Assembly: GCA_900545905.1 (NCBI GenBank)
Contig: URBA01000059.1
Coordinates: 1 to 7,864 of the forward strand
Source of the DNA: an uncultured Collinsella sp.
Lineage (GTDB): Bacteria > Actinomycetota > Coriobacteriia > Coriobacteriales > Coriobacteriaceae
Reading direction: 5' to 3'
Length of the DNA: 7,864 bases
Every line of letters begins with the position of its first letter. Positions within the stretch are counted from its first letter, which is position 1. Made by a program: the position numbers and the translations under genes. Shown piece after piece: positions 7,568 to 7,864 of this stretch. The notes below the pieces were generated by a model that saw nothing but the letters and a program-made list of their open reading frames with translations, was not told where the DNA came from and made no database searches.

Positions 7568-7598
7568 CCTCCTTGAGCGAAGAAATCAAACGATAACA
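7568..7598 (-). promoter_or_regulatory. Candidate extended -10 promoter and ribosome binding site of the dipeptidase gene
   Basis: On the minus strand AAGGAGG (7574-7568) is a near-perfect Shine-Dalgarno and fixes the start at 7561. About 15 bases upstream of it, TG-T-TATCGT (7598-7590) fits an extended -10 box; no -35 stands out. The ribosome binding site is secure, the promoter is tentative. Confidence 0.35.
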
Positions 7599-7617
7599 GT
7601 GTATCGCTTCGGCGCAG

Positions 7618-7639
7618 AAAGGGCGAAACCGCAACCCTT
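7618..7639 (-). terminator. Weak possible terminator after folD
   Basis: On the minus strand, AAGG and GCG-GTTT-CGC-CCTT form an interrupted hairpin (7639-7619) followed by TTCT. The stem has a bulge and the T-run is short, so it may be inefficient or coincidental. Confidence 0.25.
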
Positions 7640-7673
7640 CAGGACCCCTCGGGACCCCTGTGTGCAAAAATGC

Positions 7674-7864
7674 CTATTTCGATGCGCGCTCGGCCGCTTC
7701 GATCACGTATTTGGCGAGAATCGCCGTTGTCACGGCGCCCACGCCGCCCGGCACGGGGGTGATGGCACCAACAACCGGCTCCACAGCATCAAAATCGACG
7801 TCCCCGACCAGCTTGCCAGCGTCCTCATCCCAGTTAATGCCAACATCAATGATCGTCTGGCCCT
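7674..7864 (-). CDS. folD: Bifunctional methylenetetrahydrofolate dehydrogenase/cyclohydrolase FolD, C-terminal part only
   Basis: The last 62 codons plus the stop codon TAG are visible; the rest lies beyond the window's right edge. FolD interconverts 5,10-methylene-, 5,10-methenyl- and 10-formyl-tetrahydrofolate in the cytoplasm. The identification rests on the conserved C-terminal signature: IIDVGINW, then LVGDVDFDAV, then ITPVPGGVGAVTTAIL, followed by a final Ala-rich helix ending ERASK. In many FolD proteins the signature reads PGGVGPMT; here it is PGGVGAVT, a conservative variant. Roughly the last fifth of a protein of usual length (about 280-300 residues) is present. The 112-base gap to the dipeptidase gene suggests separate transcription. 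Confidence 0.93.
   Translation of the reverse strand, partial: GQTIIDVGINWDEDAGKLVGDVDFDAVEPVVGAITPVPGGVGAVTTAILAKYVIEAAERASK

Noticed and set aside
6218..7576. A 452-codon plus-strand open frame over the dipeptidase
   Set aside because: Mirror frame of a clear C69 dipeptidase; no family motif and no ribosome site.
7642..7659. Direct repeat GGACCCCT with 10-base period between folD and the dipeptidase
   Set aside because: Two imperfect short copies only; too little to call an operator or a repeat element.
1..7864. Search for CRISPR arrays, tRNA/rRNA genes, insertion sequences or prophage genes
   Set aside because: No regularly spaced repeats, tRNA-like cloverleaf, transposase motif or terminal inverted repeats were seen.

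Overview
The window (7,864 bases) looks like chromosome from a gut-type Coriobacteriia such as Collinsella. This is inferred from high-GC codon use, a phasin-like gene beside an ABC1/UbiB-family gene, a C69 dipeptidase, and a very large secreted protein carrying DUF4430 and InlB-type repeats. No sequence search could be run, so the taxonomy is a judgement. Every gene I can support lies on the minus strand; long open frames on the plus strand are antisense shadows.

Reading in the direction of transcription (high to low coordinates): the C-terminal end of folD (7674-7864, cut by the window edge); a C69-family dipeptidase (6038-7561) with a strong Shine-Dalgarno that moves its start two codons inside the longest frame; a small phasin-like protein (5522-5938) followed after 8 bases by an ABC1/UbiB/AarF atypical kinase (3750-5513), probably one operon; an intrinsic terminator (3671-3698); a promoter overlapping the terminator's T-tract; a cobalamin riboswitch (about 3462-3634); and a very large secreted protein (1-3399, C-terminus beyond the window).

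The riboswitch and the protein it leads are the highlight. The protein has a signal peptide, a low-complexity Ala/Ser/Thr/Glu-rich stalk, four DUF4430 domains (the family related to the C-terminal domain of transcobalamin and intrinsic factor), a PQQ/BamB-like beta-propeller and at least one InlB-type B-repeat. A B12-responsive RNA in front of repeated transcobalamin-like domains points to a cell-surface corrinoid-capture protein in a Gram-positive bacterium. It is a reasoned hypothesis: binding has not been shown, and the anchor and any partner transporter lie outside the window.

The other genes are housekeeping: one-carbon metabolism (folD), peptide turnover (dipeptidase), and a phasin/ABC1 kinase pair that probably acts at the membrane or in isoprenoid-quinone or lipid biology.
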